Virus record (IMG/VR): IMGVR_UViG_3300020202_000157
Location: 1-38,859 of that record
Source of the DNA: a virus
DNA length: 38,859 nt
Direction: 5' to 3' (one strand)
The translations under genes were made by a program, and so were the position numbers. A model generated the notes under the pieces. That model searched no databases, was not told where the DNA came from, and worked only from the letters and a program-made list of their open reading frames with translations. Shown one piece after another: positions 1-5,794 of the stretch; position 1 is the first letter of the stretch; every line of letters starts with the position of its first letter.

Positions 1-116
1 TGATCCCTAACCTGATCCCTAACCTGAGCCCCAACCTGATCCCAAACCTGAGCCCCAACCTGAGCCCCAACCTGATCCCCAACCTGAGCCCCAACCTGAT
101 CCCAAACCTGAGCCCC
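1..116 (-). repeat. 12-bp tandem repeat, left-end part
   Basis: About ten units of a 12-bp repeat (plus-strand form CCTGA[T/G]CCC[T/C/A]AA), the first and last partial. It continues the array at the other end of the window (38559-38859). Every unit is identical except at two fixed positions. Read on the minus strand in the frame of the flanking gene, each unit encodes [R/G/W]-[D/A]-Q-V. The array ends abruptly at 116 in unique coding sequence. Confidence 0.97.
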
Positions 117-359
117 GCTTACTTGCAAGTGTTTGCCCCAGGCTTTTGCGTATAGCGTAGCGTATTGACACGCCATTGGGGAGTCAACAAATATTACTAT
201 GGGCTTATTAAGGCCGCAGAATTGATAAAGCCAGTCGATTGATATCTTAGCTTTTTCCCGGTTAAGGGAGTTCTTGCAGGAAAAAATGTAGTCCAGCCAG
301 TATTGCTTCACTTGAAGCATTTTTGATTCTTGTTCTTTTGTGAGTTTTTCTAATTTCAT
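1..359 (-). CDS. DUF6745-like repeat protein, N-terminal part (runs off the contig start)
   Basis: The ATG at 359 opens a minus-strand frame that is still open at base 1. About 80 residues of unique sequence (start MKLEKLTKEQ, with an 'IFVDSPMACQYA' strand/helix segment) are followed by [R/G/W][D/A]QV tetrapeptide repeats. The same frame is found at 38859 and ends at 37711, so this is the first part of one gene cut by the contig ends; supplying one missing base gives 502 aa. From memory, DUF6745 proteins of bacteria and phages have this layout: an N-terminal 'VDSP' segment, degenerate W/D/QV-type repeats, then a 'LH..TGPAI' C-terminal domain. Function is unknown. It is a late member of the leftward early operon. 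Confidence 0.75.
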   Translation of the reverse strand, partial: MKLEKLTKEQESKMLQVKQYWLDYIFSCKNSLNREKAKISIDWLYQFCGLNKPIVIFVDSPMACQYATLYAKAWGKHLQVSGAQVWDQVGAQVGDQVGAQVGAQVWDQVGAQVRDQVRD

Positions 360-377
360 AATCGTTTGTTTTTGTTT

Positions 378-743
378 TTAGGTGGTAATTTCGTTTAGGA
401 CGGTTTTATATTCTTCAATAATCCTTTCCATTTCTCCCTTGTACCATACTTCAAAATCCGTTGGGATTTTATTAGCTTCGTGAACTCTGAACATCACCGC
501 CCTTAATCTTTGCCCTGGGGACTTAGCTTTTTTGCCGCCTTGTATTTCAGTTTCATCAACGAGCTTTTCTTCAATGGCAGAAATATTGCTATCGGATAAA
601 AGACACTTAACGTACCTGTTCCTCAGCTGAAATAAGTTAGCAGCCTGGCTGGAATCCATTTCTTGCGAGGCAAGGGTGACGGCGATTGATCCGTCATTCC
701 TTGTCCTCAGGCCCTCTATCGTCCCTTCAACTATTAACTTCAT
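378..743 (-). CDS. Conserved phage protein of unknown function
   Basis: 121 aa, starting MKLIVEGTIEGL. A beta-rich N-terminus ('VTLASQEMD') is followed by a helical segment 'LFQLRNRYVKCLLSD' and a charged C-terminus. I recognise the pattern as recurrent in early/recombination regions of Bacteroidota phages but know no function. Its ATG lies inside the end of the upstream gene (17-nt overlap), so the two are probably translationally coupled. Confidence 0.8.
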   Translation of the reverse strand: MKLIVEGTIEGLRTRNDGSIAVTLASQEMDSSQAANLFQLRNRYVKCLLSDSNISAIEEKLVDETEIQGGKKAKSPGQRLRAVMFRVHEANKIPTDFEVWYKGEMERIIEEYKTVLNEITT

Positions 744-1116
744 CCTTTACCAGTTTTACCGCGATTGTTGATTTGCCTTCGATCTTTACCGCCTTCTCAA
801 TTTGCTCTGTGGTTTCTTCATCGTAGCCACCGCCGGCCTGCGCGATCTTTTCAACGTAGGTTAATTTGCTTTTAGCGGTTTGCCACGCCGGGATGTGTGA
901 ATAATCCCACCGACTCGCGGCGCTTTTCTTTTCTATGATAGCCCCGGCGTATTTAAAGGACTTTTCCTTCCATTTCTCGGCCTCGTCGATAGCCAATGGC
1001 TGAACCATTTTCAAAGCTTGATTTAATTCATCTTCGATTTTCTTGAGCTCAACGTAAGCGCTGAGGGGGTCGCAGTCTCCACTCTTAGCGGATAATGCTA
1101 GTTGTAGTAATTCCAT
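727..1116 (-). CDS. Conserved phage protein of unknown function
   Basis: About 129 aa, starting MELLQLALSA. The ATG at 1116 is chosen because the upstream gene ends TAATAATG there; a longer frame to 1152 would need an unsupported start within the neighbour. The protein is mostly helical and Lys/Glu-rich with a 'WDYSHIPAWQ' segment. It lies between the OB-fold-like gene and the 121-aa gene, which suggests a part in phage replication or recombination, but no family motif is visible. Confidence 0.75.
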   Translation of the reverse strand: MELLQLALSAKSGDCDPLSAYVELKKIEDELNQALKMVQPLAIDEAEKWKEKSFKYAGAIIEKKSAASRWDYSHIPAWQTAKSKLTYVEKIAQAGGGYDEETTEQIEKAVKIEGKSTIAVKLVKDEVNS

Positions 1117-1118
1117 TA

Positions 1119-1535
1119 TTATTGTTTTAAGGTTGATTTTTGAGTAGCCCACTGATAAAACTTCTCCGCAGTCGTTAATACTGAATTAGGGTCTAAGATG
1201 GCGCTTGATTGCTGATGAAGGTTACATGCAGAAGAAAGGCAGGATAGCGCGGTAATTACCCCCTGATCTTTGTTGCCTTTAGCGAACTGCCCGTTTTGCT
1301 GGCTGACAGGTTTGATTTTGTAATTAGTGTACTGCCCGTTTTGCTGCGTCTTGATTTCAAAAGTGGCTGTTTCGCCTACCTTGAACTTCTCGCATTTATC
1401 AGACTTTGAGTCATAGGTCCACACCGTGTCTGATCCTTCAAACTTAATGAAGTGTTTGAAGTGGGTGGTCCCGTTGTAATTCCAATTACCCTGGTTTTCT
1501 TGCACAGAAGTAATTTTTGCCGTTTTCGTTTCCAT
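1119..1535 (-). CDS. OB-fold-like, possible single-stranded DNA-binding protein
   Basis: 138 aa, starting METKTAKITSVQ. The first 80 residues alternate beta strands with aromatic residues: 'GNWNYNG', 'FKHFIKFE', 'VWTYDSKSDKC', 'FKVGETATFEI' and 'YTNYKIKPV'. This resembles small phage OB-fold proteins annotated as SSB-like. The C-terminal third is Gln/Ser-rich with a helix. The classical SSB acidic tail is absent, so the ssDNA-binding role is inferred from fold pattern and operon context only. Confidence 0.6.
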   Translation of the reverse strand: METKTAKITSVQENQGNWNYNGTTHFKHFIKFEGSDTVWTYDSKSDKCEKFKVGETATFEIKTQQNGQYTNYKIKPVSQQNGQFAKGNKDQGVITALSCLSSACNLHQQSSAILDPNSVLTTAEKFYQWATQKSTLKQ

Positions 1536-1542
1536 TTGTTTT

Positions 1543-1791
1543 TTATTTTAGTTTATTGTATTTATCCGGCATTTTGCCATTCAGTATTCGGGTAGCAGCG
1601 AACATCCTTGTTAACTCGTCTTTCAATTGAACTTCTAAAGACCATGTTTCTAAACCCGCCATTCTATGAGCTGCGATAGACTCTGCTATTAATATGGCTT
1701 TTTCATCTGAACACTTAGCTACCATGTCGCTTAGTCTTACGTTGTGATTGTATTCTGATACTTTCCTCATAGTGGTTTCGTAGTTTTTCAC
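1543..1791 (-). CDS. Small hypothetical phage protein
   Basis: 82 aa, helical and charged, with no recognisable domain. The start is probably GTG at 1791, because GTGA overlaps the stop of the upstream gene, as in the rest of this operon. An internal ATG at codon 8 is the alternative. Confidence 0.6.
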   Translation of the reverse strand: MKNYETTMRKVSEYNHNVRLSDMVAKCSDEKAILIAESIAAHRMAGLETWSLEVQLKDELTRMFAATRILNGKMPDKYNKLK

Positions 1792-2039
1792 AGGGGTTTA
1801 ACTAATAATAAAGTAGAATTGATTTCTCTTTTTGTTAACCCAGCCGCCTGCCAGTTTCTTATGTGCAGTCCTTCGTTAATACAGTAGTCGCAGAAGTGCT
1901 CCTGATCGTAGCTTTTACCGCATCCTGATTCAAACCCTACACCACACTCTAAGCAGTGATAAGAATATCCACTTGCTTTATCCTGATCACAGAAATAAGC
2001 CTGAGCGTCTTGTATTGGGTTTCCTGAGTGGTAGTTCAT
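1788..2039 (-). CDS. Small zinc-finger-like protein
   Basis: 83 aa, starting MNYHSGNPIQ. A 'CLEC', then 'GCGK', then 'HFCDYC' arrangement gives two CxxC pairs typical of a small zinc ribbon or knuckle. A helical tail follows ('LTKREINSTLLL'). The ATG at 2039 overlaps the TGA of the upstream 55-aa gene (ATGA). The target of the putative zinc-binding domain is unknown. Confidence 0.65.
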   Translation of the reverse strand: MNYHSGNPIQDAQAYFCDQDKASGYSYHCLECGVGFESGCGKSYDQEHFCDYCINEGLHIRNWQAAGLTKREINSTLLLVKPL

Positions 2040-2203
2040 GACCAAAAAAATAATATCATTGTGACAATCGAAAAGGCAAACCCCATCAAACCTATAACCC
2101 AGGCCCTAACTTCCAGAGCGCCTTCAAGGTCACTGATTCTTTCGTTTTTCATCTTAAGCAATTCTTGTTGTGACTTGCTTAGCTCGTGCCATTCATTTTC
2201 CAT
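2036..2203 (-). CDS. Small single-pass membrane protein (55 aa)
   Basis: It starts MENEWHELSK at 2203 and ends in TGA sharing ATGA with the next gene at 2039. A charged, coiled-coil-like N-terminal half (to about residue 32) is followed by one transmembrane helix ('WVIGLMGFAFSIVTMILFF'). Exact coupling to the downstream gene supports it as real despite its size. A Nin/Cout topology is likely. Confidence 0.6.
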   Translation of the reverse strand: MENEWHELSKSQQELLKMKNERISDLEGALEVRAWVIGLMGFAFSIVTMILFFWS

Positions 2204-2292
2204 TTTGCAAAAGCCTTGTAGGCGTTTAAAGAGTGATTAATACCGAGTGAGATTAAAAAGTGAACCCCCATTTGTTTAACGAAGTCTTTCAT
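2179..2292 (-). CDS. Very small hypothetical protein (37 aa)
   Basis: It starts MKDFVKQMGV at 2292. Its ATG overlaps the TGA of the upstream gene, and it overlaps the next gene's start by 25 nt. It is amphipathic ('VHFLISLGINHSLNAYKAF') with no known family. Overlap coupling is the main support. Confidence 0.45.
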   Translation of the reverse strand: MKDFVKQMGVHFLISLGINHSLNAYKAFAKWKMNGTS

Positions 2293-2543
2293 GATATCAG
2301 CTTTTCTTTTTCGTTAAAGGCTATCCCAAAGTATTTATAGCGAAAGCCTGAAATTTCTTTTGATGGGAAAAAGCTGATAAACCGTAAATTATACTCAGGC
2401 TCAATCTCAACTTTTGTAACAATAGCCTTGCCCACTCGGTCCCCAACTTTATACTTGGGGGGATTGTCGAGCCGAAATTTCAGCTCCTTGTTTTCATACT
2501 CAAGATTATCGAGGCGTTTTTTTATTTCACTAATTCCAAACAT
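2289..2543 (-). CDS. Small coiled-coil hypothetical protein
   Basis: 84 aa, starting MFGISEIKKR. Residues 4-28 form a short coiled coil ('IKKRLDNLEYENKELKFRL'). Residues 33-80 form a beta-rich, SH3- or KOW-like stretch ('YKVGDRVGKAIVTKVEIEPE') followed by 'FRYKYFGIAF'. Its stop overlaps the next ATG. Function is unknown. Confidence 0.65.
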   Translation of the reverse strand: MFGISEIKKRLDNLEYENKELKFRLDNPPKYKVGDRVGKAIVTKVEIEPEYNLRFISFFPSKEISGFRYKYFGIAFNEKEKLIS

Positions 2544-2677
2544 TCGTCTTTATTTAAAGTGATTATTATCCAAATAGCATAAGCCACAACAGTAAGAATA
2601 GCCACGTAAACCGTCAGAGTGAAGTAGTCGTACTTCTTTACTGCTAGGTAGTACCATATCTTTTTAAAGAGGTTCAT
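2522..2677 (-). CDS. Small single-pass membrane protein (51 aa)
   Basis: It starts MNLFKKIWYY at 2677 with ATGA overlap to the upstream gene's stop. A basic N-terminus is followed by one strong transmembrane helix ('YVAILTVVAYAIWIIITL'). It overlaps the next gene by 22 nt. It is the second tiny membrane protein in the same coupled chain. Confidence 0.6.
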   Translation of the reverse strand: MNLFKKIWYYLAVKKYDYFTLTVYVAILTVVAYAIWIIITLNKDECLELVK

Positions 2678-3045
2678 TGGACAGCCTTTAATTGATTTAA
2701 TTCATTTTCCAGGCTTTTAATTCTGCGATCACGCTCTTTAAGCATCTCTTGACGAACTTCCTGAGCTTTATCATTTTTGAACGAGTCGAACTCCGCAAGG
2801 GAATCTTCGTATATTTTTTCGAGGTTACTGAGTTGATCAATTTTCAGTTCAACTTTATTTGAGTATAAGGATATTTCAACTGCTTCGTTTCCGAAAATAG
2901 CCGCTCGAGTTCTATACCCATCCGCTAAATACACCCGTATGTTGGTTCCTTCAACGTCCGTCCATGTTTGACGAAAACCAAGCCCTTTGCAGAAGTCAGT
3001 CACTTCCTGCGCCAGTTGTTTGAATTTTAAAATTGTGTTTTCCAT
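2674..3045 (-). CDS. Hypothetical protein with C-terminal coiled coil
   Basis: 123 aa, starting MENTILKFKQ. The N-terminal half has mixed structure ('FCKGLGFRQTWTDVEGTNIRVYLADGYR'-type, given here only as a guide to residues 18-45). Residues 80-122 are a charged coiled coil ('ERDRRIKSLENELNQLKAV'). Operon position is the only clue to function. Confidence 0.65.
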   Translation of the reverse strand: MENTILKFKQLAQEVTDFCKGLGFRQTWTDVEGTNIRVYLADGYRTRAAIFGNEAVEISLYSNKVELKIDQLSNLEKIYEDSLAEFDSFKNDKAQEVRQEMLKERDRRIKSLENELNQLKAVQ

Positions 3046-3053
3046 TGTAGTTT

Positions 3054-3332
3054 TTATTTTAGTTTATATTTATGAATTGCTTTACCATAGGGGCCGAGTA
3101 TCATTTCACTTGTCCTGAATAAACACCCCTGATCTTTTAAGTTCGTCACAGCTCTTTTAATGCTTCCCTCGTGCATATCTTCTCCTAACAATACTTTTAC
3201 TTCACTCCACGCTAAGGGCTTGTTGTAAAGCCTGAAGACCCTTAGGACTTTTTCTTCCTGTGTCTTAGCTTGCGATTCAAACAAATCAAGCTGAGGACCA
3301 ACAGCACTTATTGTATTGTGAAAAGACTTCAT
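3054..3332 (-). CDS. Winged-helix-like small protein
   Basis: 92 aa, starting MKSFHNTISA at an ATGA overlap with the upstream gene. 'EEKVLRVFRLYNKPLAWSEV' followed by 'GSIKRAVTNLKDQGCL' and a basic wing resembles the winged helix used by small phage regulators that stop one gene from reading through to the next. A DNA-binding role is inferred from this pattern alone. Confidence 0.55.
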   Translation of the reverse strand: MKSFHNTISAVGPQLDLFESQAKTQEEKVLRVFRLYNKPLAWSEVKVLLGEDMHEGSIKRAVTNLKDQGCLFRTSEMILGPYGKAIHKYKLK

Positions 3333-3523
3333 AGGCTATTAATAAACTCCAAAGCTTTTTTGTATTTATCCCGAGGCCACAGCCAGCCGCCGTGTTTTTT
3401 GTTGTACCTGAAATACCGGCTTATAGTATCAGGGTCCACTTGAAGCGCTTGAGCAAGTCTTTTCTTATCCCCTCTTTCCAGCATATCGTTAAACACGTTT
3501 ATTTCTTCAGCCTGTAATACCAT
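3329..3523 (-). CDS. HTH-like small protein
   Basis: 64 aa from the ATG at 3523 (MVLQAEEINV), 7 nt after the upstream stop; an ATG at 3544 would add 7 residues and overlap that gene. 'KKRLAQALQVDPDTISRYFR' is a plausible helix-turn-helix with recognition helix 'DTISRYFRYNKK'. It may be a minor regulator in the early operon. Confidence 0.55.
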   Translation of the reverse strand: MVLQAEEINVFNDMLERGDKKRLAQALQVDPDTISRYFRYNKKHGGWLWPRDKYKKALEFINSL

Positions 3524-3530
3524 AGTGTTC

Positions 3531-3677
3531 TTACGCAGCGTCATTATTAATTTTGCTACTCGGTAACATGGTATTCCTTGCCTTCGCTTTAAACAATCTT
3601 CTCGGCTCTGGCTGAACTAAGACAAACTTCCCGGTCTTTCTGTCCAGTTGTTTGTAGGGTTTAGGGGTGTAATACAT
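3531..3677 (-). CDS. Small basic hypothetical protein (48 aa)
   Basis: It starts MYYTPKPYKQ at 3677. It is rich in Lys/Arg/Pro ('PEPRRLFKAKARN'). An upstream in-frame GTG/ATA extension is not supported by any leader. It has no family; nucleic-acid contact is possible given its charge. Confidence 0.5.
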   Translation of the reverse strand: MYYTPKPYKQLDRKTGKFVLVQPEPRRLFKAKARNTMLPSSKINNDAA

Positions 3678-3704
3678 ATTTTTAGTTTTTATTATATTAG
3701 CCTT

Positions 3705-3914
3705 ATGGATAACAATCAATTGGAAAACGAAAAATCAATGCGGCGCTTTCTCAACTGGAAGTATTTTTGGGATAACCTCTCCCTCGCCCTTATTCTCACT
3801 ACTCTTGTTTTTTGCGCTTGGTTCAGGCTTATTGATACCTGCACAACATCCACAATTTTTGGCGCTGTCGTTGGTTACTTTTTGGCGGGTATCAAAAAAA
3901 TACACGAGAAATAA
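3705..3914 (+). CDS. Possible small membrane protein, antisense to the early operon
   Basis: 69 aa, starting MDNNQLENEK. A charged N-terminus ('SMRRFLNWKYFWDN') precedes two hydrophobic segments ('LSLALILTTLVFCAWF' and 'IFGAVVGYFLAGI') and a basic end ('KKIHEK'), a convincing membrane-protein layout. It lies inside and opposite to the minus-strand gene at 3735-3983. No convincing plus-strand promoter was found, so it may be chance coding of a complementary membrane gene. Confidence 0.35.
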   Translation: MDNNQLENEKSMRRFLNWKYFWDNLSLALILTTLVFCAWFRLIDTCTTSTIFGAVVGYFLAGIKKIHEK

Positions 3915-3983
3915 AGAGGCAAGCCCAATCAGAATCAAGCCCAAAAAGAAGCTCAGAAAGATTATTAGCTCTATTGTTTTCAT
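3735..3983 (-). CDS. Small single-pass membrane protein
   Basis: 82 aa, starting MKTIELIIFL. One long transmembrane helix (residues 5-29) is followed by a soluble tail with a 'CGCC' motif and a Lys/Glu/Ser-rich end. Its ATG overlaps a TGA just upstream and its direction matches the operon, which favours it over the opposing frame at 3705-3914. Confidence 0.55.
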   Translation of the reverse strand: MKTIELIIFLSFFLGLILIGLASLFLVYFFDTRQKVTNDSAKNCGCCAGINKPEPSAKNKSSENKGEGEVIPKILPVEKAPH

Positions 3984-4195
3984 TTTTTCACTCTATGGTT
4001 TTTACACTGGCGGGGCTGTTCAGACGTCAGCCCGTAGCTTGGTTTTGTTTTTCGCAGAGCACAAGCTTCGACCGTCTTACCGTTAACTCCGTGATCTGTT
4101 TTTATTTCATTCCAGTGCCATCAAATCTGCCTGTGCCGACCAGGGACTCCCTAATCCATTTCACAAGCTGCCGCCTTTGGAGCGGCTAGAGATGA
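3980..4195 (-). other. Gap with remnants of small reading frames
   Basis: No complete ATG-started gene was found. On the minus strand a short frame from GTG 4164 to TAA 4102 reads VKWIRESLVGTGRFDGTGMK. In another frame, a stretch with no ATG reads '..NGKTVEACALRKTKPSYG..' and ends in a TGA overlapping the ATG at 3983. The two look protein-like and adjacent, as if one small gene had been broken by a frameshift near the A-run at about 4097-4102. Confidence 0.35.
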
Positions 4196-4420
4196 TTACT
4201 TTGAGGCCAGTAAGGGCTGACCCTTAACGCCCGCCTTAGACTTTTCAAGTTCAAAAGAAGAAAGGGCGATAGCCTTCCCCGCAAGGTTTCCAACCTCTTT
4301 GCTTTGCGCAATAAGCTTAGTCATGTTGCGATCATTGATATCAGTTTGAGATAGTGTTCTAAGTTGCGTTGCAACAATTTGCATCAACTCTTTTGCCGTA
4401 AGTTCATTTTGTTGTTTCAT
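4196..4420 (-). CDS. Small hypothetical phage protein
   Basis: 74 aa, starting MKQQNELTAK. It is helical, with regularly spaced hydrophobics ('LMQIVATQLRTLSQ', 'MTKLIAQSKEVGNLAGKAI'), compatible with a small helical bundle. The ATG overlaps the upstream stop (ATGA). Similar small proteins occur near phage repressors; function is unknown. Confidence 0.65.
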   Translation of the reverse strand: MKQQNELTAKELMQIVATQLRTLSQTDINDRNMTKLIAQSKEVGNLAGKAIALSSFELEKSKAGVKGQPLLASK

Positions 4421-4752
4421 TTGTTTTTGGTTTTTATTTCTCGTGTAAGTTTTATGTATAGGCGTTTTAATTCTATGATTTCTTGTGTAGGGTTTTCAAA
4501 ACCTCCCCTCACTAGACACCCCCGCACGTAACAATCGTAAAGTTTTTTAATCGTTTTCCTGTTAAACTCCCTTAATTTTTCAGGATGCTTTTTGCCATAT
4601 TCTCTGCTTCTGTTTCTAATGCAAATAGAACATCCCGCATCCCAATAGGCTTTATTTTTCTTCCTGTTCTTATGCAGATAAAATTTATCCTTCAAGGCCC
4701 CGCACTTTTTACAGTAAGGTTTTCTCAATTTTAAATTTTTAGGCGGGGTCAT
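4417..4752 (-). CDS. Zinc-ribbon phage protein
   Basis: 111 aa, starting MTPPKNLKLR. 'YCKKCG' and, 28 residues later, 'CSICIRNRSREY' give two CxxC pairs of a zinc ribbon. 'KHPEKLREFNRK' and 'LYDCYVRGCL' follow. The layout recalls the zinc-binding part of small HNH-adjacent phage proteins, but no HNH catalytic His-Asn-His is present, so nuclease activity is not claimed. A DNA or RNA contact role is plausible. Confidence 0.6.
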   Translation of the reverse strand: MTPPKNLKLRKPYCKKCGALKDKFYLHKNRKKNKAYWDAGCSICIRNRSREYGKKHPEKLREFNRKTIKKLYDCYVRGCLVRGGFENPTQEIIELKRLYIKLTREIKTKNK

Positions 4753-4775
4753 TTTACAGATTGGTTTTTTGAGAT

Positions 4776-5000
4776 TTAGCTAAGTACTTCCGACTGCTTA
4801 AGTTTCAGTTCCTCACAGATCACATTAAGGCAGGCCACCTGAGTTAGCAACTGGCTATTCTGTTCCAGCCACCTCATTACTGTAGGATAGCTCTTTCCGG
4901 TCGCTGTGATGATCTTTGCTACTATTTGCTGGTTACCCTTCACCTTCCGCAACACCGCCTTATTAAGGGCTGGTTTAGATTTTTTAGTTTTAACACTCAT
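4776..5000 (-). CDS. Cro-like HTH regulator
   Basis: 74 aa, starting MSVKTKKSKP. A basic N-terminus is followed by an HTH-like segment: 'QIVAKIITATGKSYPTVMRWL' with recognition helix around 'YPTVMRWLEQ'. It is the first gene of the leftward operon, directly downstream of the operator-covered promoter and divergent from the CI-like repressor. That is the position of cro in lambda-like switches. Its identity as Cro is inferred from position and fold. Confidence 0.65.
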   Translation of the reverse strand: MSVKTKKSKPALNKAVLRKVKGNQQIVAKIITATGKSYPTVMRWLEQNSQLLTQVACLNVICEELKLKQSEVLS

Positions 5001-5050
5001 TTTATTTGCACCTATTGTATTTATTATTACTTTTGTTCTTAATTATGGTA

Positions 5051-5082
5051 CAAATATATGGTTTGTGCTAACACCGTGCAAA
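5051..5082 (-). promoter_or_regulatory. Leftward early promoter (PL/PR-type)
   Basis: On the minus strand a -33 TTTG (5082-5079) is followed after exactly 20 nt by TATATTTG (5058-5051). This is an exact match to the Bacteroidota primary promoter consensus TTTG-N19-21-TAnnTTTG. It points at the Cro-like gene and the whole leftward operon. Confidence 0.75.
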
Positions 5083-5088
5083 CACAAA
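5062..5088. promoter_or_regulatory. Operator dyad in the lysogeny switch
   Basis: A 27-bp imperfect palindrome with arms TTTGTG and CACAAA and inner CAC/GTG, centred on base 5075. It fills the spacer of the leftward promoter, so a bound repressor would block it. A weaker related pair (GTGCTA and TAACAC, 9 nt apart, about 5099-5119) lies between this site and the repressor start. A less certain rightward promoter (TTTG at 5032, TA(n3)TTTG at 5057) would overlap the same operator. Confidence 0.6.
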
Positions 5089-5135
5089 AATGTTAAATGT
5101 GCTAAAAATAAACTAACACTAAATTGTTAATAACG

Positions 5136-5546
5136 ATGAAACAGACAGTAAATGACCGAGTGCGGCAGTTAAGGATTGCTGCGGGAAAGAGCCAGGCTGA
5201 GTTTGCGAATGACGTAGATGTATCGCACAGTCTGCTATCTAAAATTGAAGTGGGGGCGAAAGACATCAACCCAAAGCTGATAGACAAAATCAGCACCGTT
5301 TACAAAATAGAACCAGCCAACTGGTTAATAGACGGAAAAGGGGAGTTGAAGTTTACTCGACCTTCCAGCACCGTTAAATTCGACCCGGCCACCGACACCC
5401 TCTACAAGGAGCTGCGCGAAAGAATCACAAGGCAGGATACTATAATAGATCGACTGACCCAGGCTTTAATAGGCAAGGGGAATTTTCGGTTAGCTCTTAA
5501 CGGAACCGGCCTTCCAAAAAGAAGGTCGTTAGGAGCAGCGGCCTAA
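5136..5546 (+). CDS. CI-like repressor, XRE-family HTH
   Basis: 136 aa from the ATG at 5136 (MKQTVNDRVR). Residues 5-60 are a classic XRE helix-turn-helix: 'RVRQLRIAAGKSQAEFAN', 'VSHSLLSKIEVG' and 'INPKLIDKISTVYKI'. A short C-terminal part with a helix (about residues 85-110) is likely used for dimerisation. There is no LexA/S24 peptidase domain, so induction is not by RecA-stimulated self-cleavage. It is divergent from the Cro-like gene across the operator and should maintain lysogeny. Confidence 0.85.
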   Translation: MKQTVNDRVRQLRIAAGKSQAEFANDVDVSHSLLSKIEVGAKDINPKLIDKISTVYKIEPANWLIDGKGELKFTRPSSTVKFDPATDTLYKELRERITRQDTIIDRLTQALIGKGNFRLALNGTGLPKRRSLGAAA

Positions 5547-5555
5547 GTGGCCGTA

Positions 5556-5644
5556 TCGGTTAGAATCAGAACATCCCCTAGTTCGGAGCCCAAGAAAAAT
5601 AAAGCTTAGCGCTCGAATCCCAGCGGGATCACTAGTCTAACCGA
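5556..5644 (+). repeat. 9-bp inverted repeat enclosing the putative attachment region
   Basis: TCGGTTAGA at 5556-5564 and its exact reverse complement TCTAACCGA at 5636-5644 bracket 71 bp of non-coding sequence between the repressor and the integrase. They could be integrase arm-type sites or the closing stem of a structured RNA. Confidence 0.5.
5611..5634 (+). other. attP-like core resembling a tRNA 3' end
   Basis: The sequence GCTCGAATCCCAGCGGGATC, followed by ACTA, reads like the 3' end of a tRNA gene: T-loop CGAAT, T-stem strand CCCAG, 7-nt acceptor strand CGGGATC, discriminator A, then CTA in place of CCA. No matching tRNA 5' part is nearby. A tRNA 3' end next to the integrase is the usual signature of attP, so integration into a host tRNA is inferred. 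Confidence 0.5.
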
Positions 5645-5662
5645 GAAAGACACAGAAACGCT

Positions 5663-5688
5663 AAGCCTAGAGAAATCTAGGCTTTTTG
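5663..5688 (+). terminator. Rho-independent terminator after the repressor
   Basis: Nine-bp stem AAGCCTAGA / TCTAGGCTT with a GAAA loop, followed by a T-run. It separates the repressor/attP segment from the integrase. Confidence 0.8.
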
Positions 5689-5794
5689 CGTTATTAACAT
5701 TCTAGTGTTCAAAGTATTAGGCCTTTATGCAGAATCTACATTTTACTTAAAAAACTTTAGGAATATGTTTGCGAAAATTCTAACCCCCTGTTCT

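Noticed and set aside
1-359. Diversity-generating retroelement target (variable sites are A/G/T and A/C on the coding strand)
   Set aside because: No reverse transcriptase, no template repeat and no IMH-like element were found, and other adenines in the unit never vary. Repeat slippage or conversion is simpler.
3974-4189. Plus-strand 71-codon frame
   Set aside because: Low-complexity Phe/Ser composition, no leader, and antisense to the coupled early operon.
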